From assembly GCF_000151665.1 (NCBI RefSeq), contig NW_013171860.1, positions 1 to 64,000 of the forward strand: a DNA stretch of 64,000 bases, read 5' to 3'. Made by a program: the position numbers and the translations under genes. A model generated the notes under the pieces. That model saw nothing but the letters and a program-made list of their open reading frames with translations, made no database searches and was not told the DNA's origin. Positions 38,744-51,104 of this stretch are shown here, piece by piece (the first letter of the stretch is position 1; each line of letters starts with the position of its first letter). The stretch is from Blastocystis hominis (Eukaryota > Sar > Bigyra > Opalinata > Blastocystidae).

Positions 38744-40941
38744 CAAATATATACTCTCTGAAAATAGGGTTGAGTTAGCGTAGGACGGCAACTCTTGGGA
38801 GTTGGAGACACTCTTTCACACACTCTTTGCTCCTCCAGCAAATCAGCAACCATGAGGAGTGGAACGTGATCCGATGGACAGGAATCGTTAGGGAGGGCCT
38901 TCACGCCTCTCATTTGCTGGTTCTTAGGCAAGTCGAGCACACTCCGCAGTTCTACATGTGCAGGGTCATAGAAAATATAGTCGATGCAGCCGATGAATTT
39001 ATAAGTGTAGTTCGTGAACAACGGCTCATCATGACAGTAATAGTCATCGTATGCGCTTCGTAGCTGAATGTACGGGTTTCTACCCTTAACAAGCACAAAA
39101 AAACACACAGGAATCGGAAATAATTGTACACCTTGGAATGCGGTTTCGAATTGGAGTCCATCGTCACAAAGAGCGGCAAATCCCCGTATTTCTCGCGCAC
39201 AGCCCGAATCGCACTCATCAGCATCATCGCCTGGAAGAGCTTCACCTGGGGCAGCTGGGGGTCCCAATGAATGTGCGACGTGGCGACGATCAATCGCTTT
39301 CCCGCTACAACTCAGCGCGAATCGCAGCGCAAACTCTCGCGATGGCGGAAAATCCCGATCAGCGCCGATTTGTTCTGGCACAAATAGTTCGTTTTCTCTT
39401 CGAACTTGCGTGGCGACGGGATTTCGACGTCCTGGACGATCTGCGCGCGCTGCTTCAGCGCTTCGTCGGGTTCGAAGACGTCGTTGAATTGATCGCTCAG
39501 CTTCCCGATCAGGTCTTTCGCCAGTTTGTCGTTTTCTTTCATCAGTTCGTTGTACGACACCTCGAAGCTGCGCTCGCACGTGTAGGCGTCGCTGTAAATG
39601 ATGCAGAGCCCGTCTCTCCGAGGCGCGCGGCGTCCGTAGAGGAATTTGTAGCCGCAGAGAGTGAGCTTCGCTCGCCAGAACTGCGAGAACTTGTCGACTT
39701 CTTGGAGACAGGCGAAGTGGGGATGCATTTTCACGAGCCTGGTGAGGGTTAAAGCGTGGCGATGCTTGTCGCGCGAGAAGGGAGAGGCTCCCTCTTCGGC
39801 GGCATTGCGTAGTGCGAAGCAAATTGCGAGAATGTTCCAGTCGACAATGGAGAATTGCAGAGTATTGAGAGAGTAAATGATCGCTGGTTCGAGTTCGTCT
39901 AGATTGGTGGTCAGCTCTAAAATGCGATTTCGATTTTCGAGGAAGGTTGATTTGGGGGCTAATACATAAAGACACGTTGTGCTGTATTGGAAAGAACGTT
40001 TCTGCGCGTGAGAACGAAATGCGAACAATACGGCGAATGTGGAGAACGCGTTGATCACAGCGGATTGCTGTGCTTTCGGGCAGCTGAGGTAAACCCAGCA
40101 GTCTCGCTCGCTTAACTCGGCGGTAAAGGCAAGGAATTTCTGAAAAGTGGGCTCAATCACGTCGAGATTGGGCACGTAGTTGGAGAAAGAGGGAATGAGG
40201 ATCGTGGCCGTCAATCGCGGAGCTTGACGGAACATGGAAATGAAAGGTTCGAAAAAGTCCTATGGAATGAATCGAAAGAAAGAAGCGTGGATTACCGATT
40301 CAATGGATGGAGAAGTTGGGCAAATGAACAAATAGGATCCTTGCATGATGGAGAAGCGCTTTCGGAGCTGCGAATAAAAAGCAGGCTCTTGAATCACGCG
40401 CCATCGACTCTGATCCACCGAATGAACAAACACATTTAACAAATAAGGATTGGTCAATGACTTATTCACGATCAAAGCATCGCTGTCTACGATCGGTTTG
40501 TTTTCATCGCTCGCGAGAAACTCTGGATCGAGATCCCACGCCTCCAGATCCGCTTTCGTTACAAGGACAATCACATTTCCTTTTCCCATCTTCTTCAGGT
40601 TGTTCTTCTTATTCTTGTAGCTCTTCTTTTTATCATCCAAAAGATACTTCATGCAGTCATTTTCCAAAAAGACGGAATGCCTGGTTGTGAAAATGATTCG
40701 ATTCCCATTTAAAACAGAGAAGGGGTGCTACAAAACAATAACAACAAAGGAAACAAAGGGGTACAGTGTATTCCAAAATTGCTGGGAACGAACTTCTTTG
40801 CAGGACCCGACAGTAACTCTGAAATACCCGTTGGAATAATCGACAACAGTGGTCAAAGGAACTTTGTTGTTGCGTAAAGTTGTAGACTTCTCGAGAGAGA
40901 CAAACGGTATTGAAACAAATCTCTGACAGATCTGCTTTCAC
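38744..40941 (-). CDS. CCR4-type EEP nuclease (deadenylase or 2'-phosphodiesterase)
   Basis: The C-terminal half carries endonuclease/exonuclease/phosphatase motifs: VDWNILA, FACLQEVDKF (metal-binding Glu), GLCIIYS, VATSHIHWDP, VTMDSNSKP and a final CPSDHVPLLM (Asp-His). This is the order in CCR4, Angel, nocturnin and PDE12. The N-terminal half is long and unassigned. Introns of 37 (near 40,740), 36 (near 40,270) and 30 nt (near 39,320) are clear; one near 39,095 is ambiguous (about 20 or 47 nt). The true start upstream of 40,900 is uncertain. After the last Ile the genome reads TGA, but cleavage after T38744, four bases before TGTTTGTTA, would give TAA at the same codon. Confidence 0.8.
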
Positions 40942-41029
40942 TTTGTTTTTGCAGTGGTCTATAGCATCTGGAAGACCAATCAGAGAATAGTAATTTTGGT
41001 TGCGAATAAGAGCAGCAGGAGGTGCACAA

Positions 41030-41405
41030 CTAGGAAAACAGTGCAGTTCCTAGAACCTAAGCAACATGCAAACAAAAAGCAAACATCCTCCGACAACAAA
41101 TCCAGATACTGTCTTCCTAAATCAGCCAAAGGATAGTTAGTCTGAAGAAGCTTGTTTAGTATATCCAAAACACTGTTCAAAGCGCCGGATAAACCATCTA
41201 TATACGTAATATACTCCATATGGAGTTTCCATTTCTCTCCGTCTTGATACACAGAAACTCCAGGGAAATCGCTCTTAAACGCATTGACGTACAGATACTG
41301 CCTGTAGGTAATCTCTGGATCCTCTGTACTCTCCACAATTTTCAACTCTTTCTTTAAGCGGTTTTCCAAATCAATCTCGCTGGGGAGAAGATGATAATTC
41401 TCCAT
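41030..41405 (-). CDS. Unknown small protein
   Basis: The gene starts MENYHLLPSEIDLENRLKKE and continues with a mixed alpha/beta stretch (RQYLYVNAFKSDFPGVSV) and amphipathic helices to LDLLSED. A possible 28-nt intron near 41,060 leads to a short end before TAG. A TTTGTTTGC element lies inside this candidate intron, so the mRNA might instead end there. It has about 105-115 residues. No family is recognised. It lies between the EEP nuclease and rquA genes on the same strand. Confidence 0.4.
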
Positions 41406-41517
41406 CTTCAAACGACCGCCCGTCAAAGATACAAAGATAAAGGTAATGTGCCAAAGCTCCTCCAAAACTTGATTCCAACGAACAAACAAATGAACAAACA
41501 ACACACTAAACGTACGC

Positions 41518-42437
41518 TTAGTCCTCAACACGCACTCCCACCAGTTTCTGGTACAGACCCATGAATCGCAATTCCTTTCGCCACTTGAACTTCTTCACCA
41601 GCTCCGGATCTCCCAGCTCGGTAATCTGGTGATGCCACACGGGGAACGCCAGCGGCTCCAGCAGCCAATACACAATGGGCATCATGTATCTCCACGGACT
41701 ATCCATAAACACGCCATATCGCTTCTACCTGTACCAAGCAGGCTTGTGGTACTCAATGAAGATGGCCTTTCCGCCCACGGGCACGGACATCATGATTCGA
41801 TTGATCACCTTGTACTTCGTGTCATCAGGGACTTCGTGCAGCAGAAGGAACGACAGTCTACGCGTTAGATCGTGAGTGTGGATGTCTGTACGCAGCGTCG
41901 TAGGCTTTGTCTTCCTCGGGATGGTGCGTGGCGGCATCTTCCAAGATGCAACCTCCGTTGCAAGGATACTGCGACATTTTGCGGTTGCACGACGCCACCT
42001 GGATCGGCATGATATCGCAGCAGTTGTAGGTACCCGTGGGACCGAGTTTCTTCGACACCGTGGCAACGAGCTTGCCGTAGGTGCTACCGCATTGCAAAAG
42101 CTTCTGGCCGGGCTTCAGCTCCTCGCAAACCATGTTGGCCAGAGGTTGGAAGTAACCAAACAGAATGGCTTGGACGACCAACTGGCGGTCCAGCATCTTC
42201 ACGTTCTTGGGCTTCACATAGCACCAAGTATAGATCTTCTCCATGTAATCGGGGACACGGTAATCCTCGGGCACAGGACGCTGCTCCTTGGTGTACACCA
42301 CGGGCGCAATCTGCTGCATCGCTAGACATCAAAATGCGCAAACTGTAGCAAACCGGGAGTAGTTCTTCTCAACATCGTTTTCAGCCCATTGACTGCCAGC
42401 GGGGCTGTCTTCTGTGAAAGGGAGCGGAGCACAAACA
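41518..42437 (-). CDS. rquA: RquA, rhodoquinone biosynthesis protein
   Basis: RquA exchanges a methoxy group of ubiquinone for an amino group, making rhodoquinone, the electron carrier that lets complex II run as fumarate reductase without oxygen. The protein has the RquA-specific sequence marks rather than those of ordinary UbiE/COQ5 methyltransferases: LLQCGSTYGKLV, CDIMPIQVASCNRKM, FLLLHEVPDD, AIFIEYHKP and a C-terminal WLLEPLAFPVWHHQI. The first exon encodes MFVLRSLSQKTAPLA and further Arg/Thr-rich residues, a typical organelle targeting peptide. Introns are 32, 34 and 30 nt. RquA is known from Blastocystis and a few other protists as a laterally acquired bacterial gene. The SDH iron-sulfur gene follows upstream on the same strand, with PSF3 between. 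Confidence 0.9.
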
Positions 42438-42506
42438 TTGAATCTAGCCAAATAGAAAGTCCTGATGAATGTCGCTATTCCCGCGGGTGGAAATTGCCAC
42501 CCAAAA

Positions 42507-43040
42507 ATGTCTGATCGTACGACTCAAGAAACGGAGGACGGAGAGGGAAGAGAACCCCTGTATGATCCAGATTATGACTACTATTCGATTGACAACATTC
42601 TCGAGGAAGATGTACTTTTGAAGGTGAAGACAGTGGTGCCTATTCCCCATGCAAAGCAATTCCGTGAATGCAAGGAGGATGGAGTTATTCCCGCCAACAC
42701 CGAGTTGGAGCTTCCGGGTTGGTTGGTCCTTCCATTGATTCGCGACGGGACACTGGAGCTCGTGGAGCCCAAGGAGTTTTCATCCAAGTTTTTGTAGATC
42801 GAGTGCTTCGTGGTTAATAATAGATCTCAAGTTTGGGCTGAGCCGACTGCCGTGAATATTCGTAGCAAGTGTCCAGTGTTTTATTCTCTGGGAATGAAAG
42901 TGGCTCAGCTTACGCATAATCCATCGTTGTTACTGCTATTATTGCGATCGTTTCTCGATCGATCTCAACTTATTTCAAAGACAGCGCAAAGCCGATATGA
43001 CCAGGATAATTCGTCGTTTCTTCTTCAATTAACAAAGTAA
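42507..43040 (+). CDS. PSF3: GINS complex subunit PSF3 (GINS3)
   Basis: Two exons are joined by a 36-nt intron near 42792. The product has about 165 residues with the PSF3 marks: YYSIDNIL near the start (FLSLDDIL in animals), NTELELPGWLVLPLI, QVWAEPTAVNI, VFYSLGMKVAQL, and SLLLLLLRSFLDR...AQSRYDQD near the end. GINS is part of the CMG helicase at replication forks. The start chosen (42507) gives MSDRTTQETEDG; an in-frame ATG at 42465 would add 14 residues and leave only 27 bp to the rquA start. With the chosen start the divergent gap is 69 bp. Confidence 0.85.
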
Positions 43041-43627
43041 TTTTGTAATGTGATGCCATGTAAAAGCTAGTTCTGAGCAGATATTCTATCGTTCTGTAGT
43101 GAAGGATGTAATGGATGAGAATGAGTGGCGAATGAAGAGTTGTCAAGAGAACAGCTACGTGTCTCTTGACTTTGTGTCAAAGCGACCACATGTAACATAG
43201 CAAAGTCAGTTTTGGCTCTAAACCAAGTTGATGTTTGTTGAACACGCATGGTTTTGAATGGAGTAATGAGTGGATTTTGATTTGTAGTGGTGTCAGAGTG
43301 AGAGAGAGAGGAAGATAGAAATAGGAGGTGAATCAAGGGAAACAGAATGTTGCTATTTGGACAGCTAACGAGCAGATGAATCGAAAAAAAATAGGAAATA
43401 AGCTGAAATGGAGAATGGAAAGACCTATCCATGAAGGTGTAGCATGTAAAGTCGAGAACCAGCCATGTTTCGCTTCCCTATTGACTCATCATTCATTTGT
43501 CTATCACACCAAACCAATCCGCAAATCCTTCTCTTGTTCACACATGCATCAATTTCCAACAAACACCTCTTCTTATCATTGTAATTTCATTTCAACTCCA
43601 TTCAACTTCCTTCTTCCTCCCCCTCCA
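43041..43627. other. Convergent intergenic region
   Basis: 587 bp lie between the ends of PSF3 (+) and SDHB (-). Open frames here (for example 43328-44035) run antisense into SDHB and lack protein-like features. I see no RNA gene. Confidence 0.4.
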
Positions 43628-44554
43628 TTAATGCATATGGTGGATTGCCTTCTTCAGCTTGTGGATCGATCTTCCCGGATTGAGATTCTTGGGGCAAGCA
43701 TGCGTGCAGTTCATAATCGCATGGCATCGATACAGCTTGTACGTATCGTCCAGACTCTTCAGTCTCTCCTCCGTCATCTCATCACGCGAATCGGCGATCC
43801 ATCGGTACGCTTGCTGCAGAATCGACGGGCCCAGATACTTATCGCCGTGCCACCAGTACGACGGGCACGACGTCGAGCAGCAGGCGCAGAGAATGCACTC
43901 GTACAGACCGTCCAGAAGCAGACGATCCTCGTGCGACTGCAGGTTCTCCACCTTGTAGTCCGTGCTCACAGCCGACTTCTTCTGCAGCCACGGCTTGATC
44001 GAAGCGTACTGCTCGTAGAAGTTCGTCATATCTGAGCGTTAGGAGGGAGAGGGAGGGCGTACCGGGGATGAGATCCTTGATGACGAACATGTGGGGGAGA
44101 GGACGCACCGTCATGGTGTCGGAACCGGGAGTGATCTTGGTAAGGCAGGCAAGACCATTCTCACCGTTGATGTTCATGGCACACGAACCGCAAATACCCT
44201 CACGGCACGATCTTCTAAAAGAAAAGGTAGGGTCAATCTGGTTCTTGATCTGGAAAAGGGCATCCAGCACCATGGTACCACAACTACAATAAAAGAGCGT
44301 CCCAATCCATACTCACTCACATCAACAGCATATCTCTCCATATGAGGCTTTCGGTCCTTGTTCGGAGTGTAACGGAAAACATCAAACAGCTTATAGGATG
44401 GCTACAAAAATAACCAAAATATAGAACCCCATACATGGTGCTGCTGCGCGTTAATCTTCATATCAGTAGAAAAGCAAGATGCCTGAAAAGGAGAAAGGCA
44501 AGCACCAGCACGAATGAGTCCATTCGAAAAGAGGCGAGTAGTTCTGGCAAGCAT
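43628..44554 (-). CDS. SDHB: Succinate dehydrogenase / fumarate reductase iron-sulfur subunit
   Basis: This is the electron-transfer subunit of complex II. The [2Fe-2S] ligands are in [14 protein letters not shown] and the later GLACL. The [4Fe-4S] and [3Fe-4S] ligands are in [17 protein letters not shown] and [18 protein letters not shown]; all canonical Cys are present. The N terminus [18 protein letters not shown] is a clear organelle presequence. Introns of 33, 29 and 31 nt join [12 protein letters not shown] to [13 protein letters not shown] and KDLIPD to MTNFYEQY. In anaerobic protists complex II with rhodoquinone can reduce fumarate, and rquA lies 1.2 kb away on the same strand. The encoded TAA follows HHMH, a shorter tail than in animals. 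Confidence 0.95.
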
Positions 44555-45006
44555 AATCAAACACTGGATACCTCAGAAGAGTAGTACTATAAGCTCCAAG
44601 CCTAGATAATAACCATTTGTTTTTTGCAATTCCAAAATTATGGTAGTATCGTATCGATTTGCTTTTCACAGTATTTCGTACACATTATTATTAAATTACT
44701 CTTTTGAAAGCAGCGATTCTAGATGCTTGATAAGGACCAAATCGGAATTAGCGGTGTCCTAAGTAAAAGTGACAATAGTTAATTTTCTAAGAGAAATTCG
44801 TAGCGAAATCGGGTGCAAGAAAGAGCATTTCCAAAAAAACAATTGAGAGATATGGAAATCATAAACCTTCAGAAGAGACAGGAAACCAAAGAAACTACTA
44901 GGAAAGGAACGAAAAACATATTTAGCAAATAAACAATTGTTTGTAAAGGCCATCGAACAAAAAGCAAAAAGGGAAACAGAGTTGGCATATTTCTTAAAAT
45001 AATAGA
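44555..45006. other. Divergent intergenic region
   Basis: 452 bp of AT-rich sequence lie between the starts of SDHB (-) and the first MORN/LRR gene (+). No supported exon. Confidence 0.4.
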
Positions 45007-47814
45007 ATGGTACAGAAGTCCAAAAGTATGCTACTACCATGAAAGTAATGAGCTAGATTTGATCGATAGTATACCAGATTCAGGGTACCTTCTCTCTGAC
45101 TACATAAGTGGCGAAAAACGGACAATAAATGTAGAAAATCGCACTTACGAAATACAACTATTTCAGGGAGATCATTCCAATGAATATTTGTTAAGCGAAA
45201 TGAAAGATGGGAAGATTGAGGGTCGTTGCCAATTGTTCAATCGCGGAATCTTGAGTCTTGCATGGACGGTGAAGAATGGCACGCGAATCGGCGACGTTAC
45301 GAACTATGAGAATGGAAAAGCATTGCGAAAAGAAAGCTGGAACTCTGTCTTCGGGAGTGTAGAGAGAAAAGTAATCGAAAACACCCAAACAGGACTGGTA
45401 ATGTCAATCCGATGTAGTAGAGGTGACAGTGAAGATGAATCTGAAGAAAATAGGGAGGTTGTTATTTATCGGGGTGGATTTGACGAAGAAATGAATCGCA
45501 ACGGATATGGAATTGAATATGACAAGGAAACGGGAGAAAAGAATTATCAAGGATACTGGGAAAAGGATAAATTGATACGAATAATACGTGAGTTTGATAC
45601 CAAGAAGAATTGTATGATCGAATATGTTAATAACATGAATTCGGATATTTGGAACCGAGTGCCTATCTATATTGGAGAGTACTACTGTGAAAACGATACC
45701 TTTTTGAGACATGGGACTGGTTATTTGATTGATGAGCTGAGCGGAGCAGCTGTGAGAGAAAGCCAATGGGACCACGGTACGGAAATTAGTGGCGTCGACT
45801 TGTTTGACGGATGGTATATACAAGGAATGAAAGAGAGCATTCGAAGCATATTAAGCAATGAGGAACCAGCCGAAGTGGAAAACGAGCCTTTTTTTCCTGA
45901 AGTGTGCGTGGAAGTTCACGATAACGAAATATTGAACTTGACGAATCTGGAAGTGTCAGACTTAGTCATTGCTTCCAAAAGTGGTGCCAACATTCAGACT
46001 CTTGATTTGAACAAATTCAAGTGGCTACAGTCACTTCGAATCGGGAATGACTGCTTTTCTCAGGTGAAGGTGTTTAACCTCAACGGATTAAGAAGACTAC
46101 ACAGCATCAAGATCGGAAGCAATTCATTTACTTCGCAGAAAGATAGTTATGGAACGGAGCTGGAGAAATCGTTCCATATTTTCAACTGTGAAGAACTGAA
46201 ATCGGTCAGCATTGGTCGATATAGTTTTTCTGATTTCGCTGGCGAATTTGAGATGAAAGATTTGCCTTGCCTTAGTTCTCTAAAAATAGGATCTGTAGGA
46301 AAGGAGTCGTACAACTTTTATTCGGCTTCCTTTGTACTTCTAAGTAGATTTAACTTCGAAAATTGATGTGCTAGACCACTTACATCTTTCATCCATCACT
46401 TTAGGCAAGCAATCCTTTTTGAATTCTTCGATAACTCGAATCGAAAGTACAACTCACATATTGGTCGTGTGTAATCCGTTAGATCTTCCAGCATTATTGT
46501 CGATAGAACTAGGATGGGAAGCTCTGTGTGGAAACAAAGAGGACCGTAACTGTTCTCTCATAATGCGAAGTACGAATTAACGAAACGTAGTAATTCTCTG
46601 TCAGATCTTCCACTCTTTTCTACTCTCACATCTAAGGGAGGCAGTTTCAAATTTACGCGAAGGATCAAATTCGATAGTATTTTCCATCTCTGATTAGTAC
46701 CTTGTGCAGATATTCCCAATCTTTCTTTTGTTGACCTGCCTCATGGAGCCTTCGAAACAGTAGAGTTAACAACGATTCACAGTACAAACGTGAACTATTT
46801 ATCATTGCAGACATTAACGACCTGCTGTTCCCCAAGGTATACGGTTACTCGTATATCCAGTCGCTGGAATCAACGATTTGTAATCTCATTTTGCCCGACT
46901 GGTTGTGCAATGACATGAAATATGTGAAGTTTGATTTCTCTCGATTTTCTCTTTTGAAATCGTTAGAAATTGGAAACGACAGCTTTCGATTCGTGAAGAC
47001 ATTCACACTCGACGGTTTGCATCAACTGAAAAGTCTAAAGATCGGAAAGAATTCATTCACCCAAGTGAAGCTCGCGCACTGGGAAAATGATTCCAGCGCG
47101 ATGGCGAAGGCCATCAAATCATCCTCCAAATCATTCCACCTGCTAAATTGCGAACAATTGGAAACTGTAGAGATTGGCGAATGCAGTTTTTCGGATTATA
47201 CGGGAGGTTTTGAGTTGAGGAATCTTCCAGAATTGCTGTCGATCACGATTGGAAAGGTCAATAGCGTATCAAGGAATTTCTATGCGAGCTCTTTTGTGAT
47301 TCAAGGTGAAACACTGTTTCCACAAGTGTTATGGTTAGATCTTCCAAAACTCATTTCTATTCGATTGGGCAATTTGTCCTTCCGTGATGCTTTAGAAATT
47401 AGCATTGAGGGTATTGGCTTGGAGGCAGGCTGCTGATCTGCGTAGATCTTTATTCTCTGCAATACATCGAAATGGGCTTTTGCGCACTTGGCGCTCGGGA
47501 TAAAGAGGCGAGTTCGTTAACGATGCGAAGTAAAAATATATAGAAAGCATGCGTGATTTTGAATAGATCTTTTTTCTCTAACGACCATAATCAGTCATAA
47601 GGGAAGCAGTTTTGAAAATGTGTCCAAGGTTGTGCTGGAAAGTTGTTGATAAAGAGGAATTTGGATTGTAGATATTCCGAATATTGTATTAGCCGAGTTG
47701 AAAGATTCCTTCAAGATGGTTCATTCAAAAACCATCACAAGTAGGTCGAGTTTGAAAGATGAAATTCTAGATGTGTCCATTATTCTTTCTTCCCTCGTTT
47801 CGATCCATCACTAA
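45007..47814 (+). CDS. MORN-like plus leucine-rich-repeat protein, copy 1
   Basis: After a short first exon (MVQKSKN) and a 31-nt intron, a long exon carries MORN-like units (YRGGFDEEMNRNGYGIEYD, YIGEYYC...GTGYL) and then LRR units such as LQSLRIGNDCFSQVKVFNL. About twelve further short exons each encode one LRR-like unit, beginning DLP or DIP and containing (I/S)I.LG. Introns of 29-37 nt all fall in phase 1 with exon starts AT-CTT-CCA or similar. The frame stays open to TAA at 47812-47814. MORN repeats bind lipids or proteins at membranes; BspA-type LRRs bind proteins. The function is unknown. A paralogue with the same exon plan follows directly. Confidence 0.7.
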
Positions 47815-48407
47815 AGTGTAAAAGTTTGATACGAGACATTTTTGGGAATTGAGCTTTACTTTAGATCATTATTATTTGTTTGTTTATATGAACTATTCTG
47901 TTGAAGAAAATACCATAACCAGTACTCGGCAGTGAACAGGTATCATTTCCACGATATTCACCTCATGACTGCTACGAATAGGGTGAAATCTCCAGGCATC
48001 ATTATTTGAGAATAGCCATTAGAGACACAGATAATAGCAAAAGCTATATAATAACAAATCAGTTGCACAACAAATGAATCATAAAAGTAACCCCTATTTT
48101 TGGAATTGCAGTAAAGAGGTATTCTTGTGCACCACATCAAATGACATGCAATTGGATTCTCAATAGTATTTATTCAGATTAATAGTAGTTACAATATTTC
48201 AAATATACACACGCAATAATGCAATATGCAGTAGTATTACCATTTTGACAAATGCATTTGCCTTCTAGACCTAGTAATTACTTAATATAAATATGCACAC
48301 TATACAAACCTTTTTATACTATTTGCTCTGTTAAAAATAACACAGAATGAAACTGCTTTTCCCTTTTTTTATGATTTCTCATATTATCATTATTCAATTC
48401 CTACAGA
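47815..48407. other. Intergenic region between tandem paralogues
   Basis: 593 bp, AT-rich, with a TTTGTTTGTTTA element near 47876 that can serve as the 3' signal of copy 1. No exon is supported. Confidence 0.4.
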
Positions 48408-51104
48408 ATGAAAGAGGAATGTATGGTCTATCTTTTGTGATCATGAATAGCTAATTTGAAAAAGATTTATGGAGCGGAGTATTTGCTAGACGGATACATT
48501 ACGTACGGCCACCCTGAACCTTTGAGCAAGAATGGAATACGATATACAGTCCAACGATATCAAGGAAAGCACAAGAACGAATTTACTTTACGAACTGAAG
48601 CTGGAGACATATTTCTGTTTGAAAATAATGTACTGAAACAAAAATGGCGAGAAGACAAGAATGGGAAGAAATTGGATGAGTTCATCGCCTTCAAGAATGG
48701 TCGAGTTGACTTTCACCAGCGATTCCATGATATTCAAAAGAATATAAATAGTAACCGCATTGTGTACCACAAGAAGGGACTTCGAATGGAAATATGGTCA
48801 GCCCAAACAGGCCATTTGCTGTATCACGGAGAATGTAACGGTGAACGTCTGAAAGAAGGCTGGGGTATCGAATACGATGAAGAAAGCGGAAATGTGGCTG
48901 TGGAAGGGATGTGGAGTAATGGAATATTGAAAGAAGTGATTCGATGTTTCAATGGAGATACGATGACAGAATTGAAGCGAAACGGAGCAGATAGTTTGGA
49001 TCCAACGAAACGAATTCCGATCTATGTGGGTGGATTTCGCTATGATGAAGACAATGAACGATTTATTCGTGAAGGGAAAGGATGTCTGATTGATGAAAAG
49101 ACTGGAATGGCAACTCGAGAATGTGAATGGAAAGATGGAAAGGAAGTGAGTGGAATGAATCTATACTGTGGATGGTATAACTATCCTCCGAAACAGATAA
49201 TGATACGATATTCTCAAGAAATTACAAATATGAGTTTGCAAGTGACCGATTTGATAGTTTCATCGAATTGCTGTAACGATTTGAATGAGTTGAATCTAAA
49301 CAGTTATGAATTATTACAGTCCATCGAAATCGGTGATGAATGTTTTGGCTCAGTGCAAACATTCCAAATCGATGGATTGAATCAATTGAAAACTATCAAA
49401 ATCGGCAAGAATTCATTTACTCAGAAAAAGAAAAGCAGAGGAAATAACAAATCGAACTCATTCCACATATTGAATTGTGGATCATTACAATCCATTCAAA
49501 TTGGTGAATATAGTTTCAGTGATTTTGCTGGAGACTTTGAATTGAAGAATCTACCACAATTACAATCCATACGAATTGGTACAATTGGTAAATGGTCATC
49601 CAATTTCTATTATAATTCATTTGTGATTCGAGGTATTGATATGATATTGAATATTTGAATGATGCCTAGATCTTTTAAATCTCAAATTTATTACATTAGG
49701 TGATGGTGTATTTCGGCAAGCTTCATCAATACTATTTGAAAGTATTGAATGAATTCGAATGAAATGATTGATGTAGATCTTCCATCATTACAATCCATTC
49801 AACTTGGAGCAGAAGCTATTGATGGAAATGATGGGGACATATCATGTTCCTTGGTAATGCAAAGTATAAATGGAATGAATAGAAACGATTGAATGTAGAT
49901 CTTCCACAACTAGCATCAATTACTAATACTAAAGGATGCAGTTTTAATGAAGCTCGTCTAATAACACTGGAAAGTGAGTATATTTCTTTAACATGATTTC
50001 TATAGATATTCCCAACCTTAGAAATGTTGACTTACCAAATTCGTTCCACAGCGTGATGAAATCCACATTTAATAGTATAAAATGTACTCTTATTCATATT
50101 AGACGTTTCTTCTTTGTTAACTCGGTTATTCCCAACAAAAATGTATCATTTCGATTACATTCAATCAATTGTATCATCAGTTTCTCAAATAAGACTTCCT
50201 AACTGGATTTGTAATGATTCTGATTTTAAGGATTTCGATTTTTCTCGATTTGTTGCTCTAGAATCTCTCAACACTGGAGATGATAGTTTTAGTTATGTAC
50301 AAACATTCAAAATCGATGGATTGAATCGATTGAAAACTATCAAAATCGGCAAGAATTCATTTACTCAGGTTAAAGGCGGTCCTTCGTCTCTTAGTTATTA
50401 CAAATCGAAATCTTTTCACATATTGAATTGTGGATCATTACAATCCATTCAAATTGGTCGATTCAGTTTCAGTGATTTTGCTGGAGACTTTGAATTGAAG
50501 AATCTACCACAATTACAATCCATTCAAATTGGTACAATTGGAAGTGAATCATCCAATTTCTATAATTGTTCATTTGTGATTCGAGGTATTGATATGATAA
50601 TGAATATTTGAATGATGCATAGATCTTCCAAATCTCAAATTTATTACATTAGGTGATGATACATTCCAATTATCCCTATCAACAATAATTGAAAGTATTG
50701 AATGAATTCGAATGAAATGATTGATGTAGATCTTCCATCATTACAATCCATTCAACTTGGTGATAGTGCACTTTGGGGAAAGGGAAAGGATTCATGTTCA
50801 TTGACAATGCGAAGTATGAATGAATTGATTGGTTATGATTTGTTTTGTAGATCTTCCGAATCTAATATCCATAATAAATTCTAATGGAGATAGTTTTACT
50901 AATCCTCGTGCAGTAACATTGGAGAGTAATCATTAATTGAGAAAATCGATAGTATTTAGATGTACCAATTTTACAAAAGATCAATCTACCTGATTCGTTC
51001 CAGAATGTTAAGTCAATATCAATGTCGAGTATAGTTTGATCGATTTGATTTCATTCATAGATGTTTCTCATGATCTTTATAAACAAGTTGAAATCAAATA
51101 TTAA
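48408..51104 (+). CDS. MORN-like plus leucine-rich-repeat protein, copy 2
   Basis: The same plan as copy 1: exon 1 MKEES joined by a 30-nt intron, a long exon with MORN-like units (YHGECNGERLKEGWGIEYD, YVGGFRYD...REGKGCLID) and LRR units (LQSIEIGDECFGSVQTFQI). Then come about twelve short phase-1 exons with DLPSLQSIQLG-type units, ending KQVEIKY and TAA. Two halves of the gene (49,330-50,090 and 50,280-50,960) repeat each other almost base for base in places (for example ATCTTCCATCATTACAATCC at 49779 and 50731), showing recent internal duplication of an exon block. A TGTTTGTTTGTTT element follows at about 51163. Role unknown; a surface or membrane-linked binding protein is possible. Confidence 0.7.

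Noticed and set aside
43328-44035. 235-codon plus-strand frame across the SDHB end
   Set aside because: Its protein-like part is antisense to conserved iron-sulfur motifs and it has no family features.
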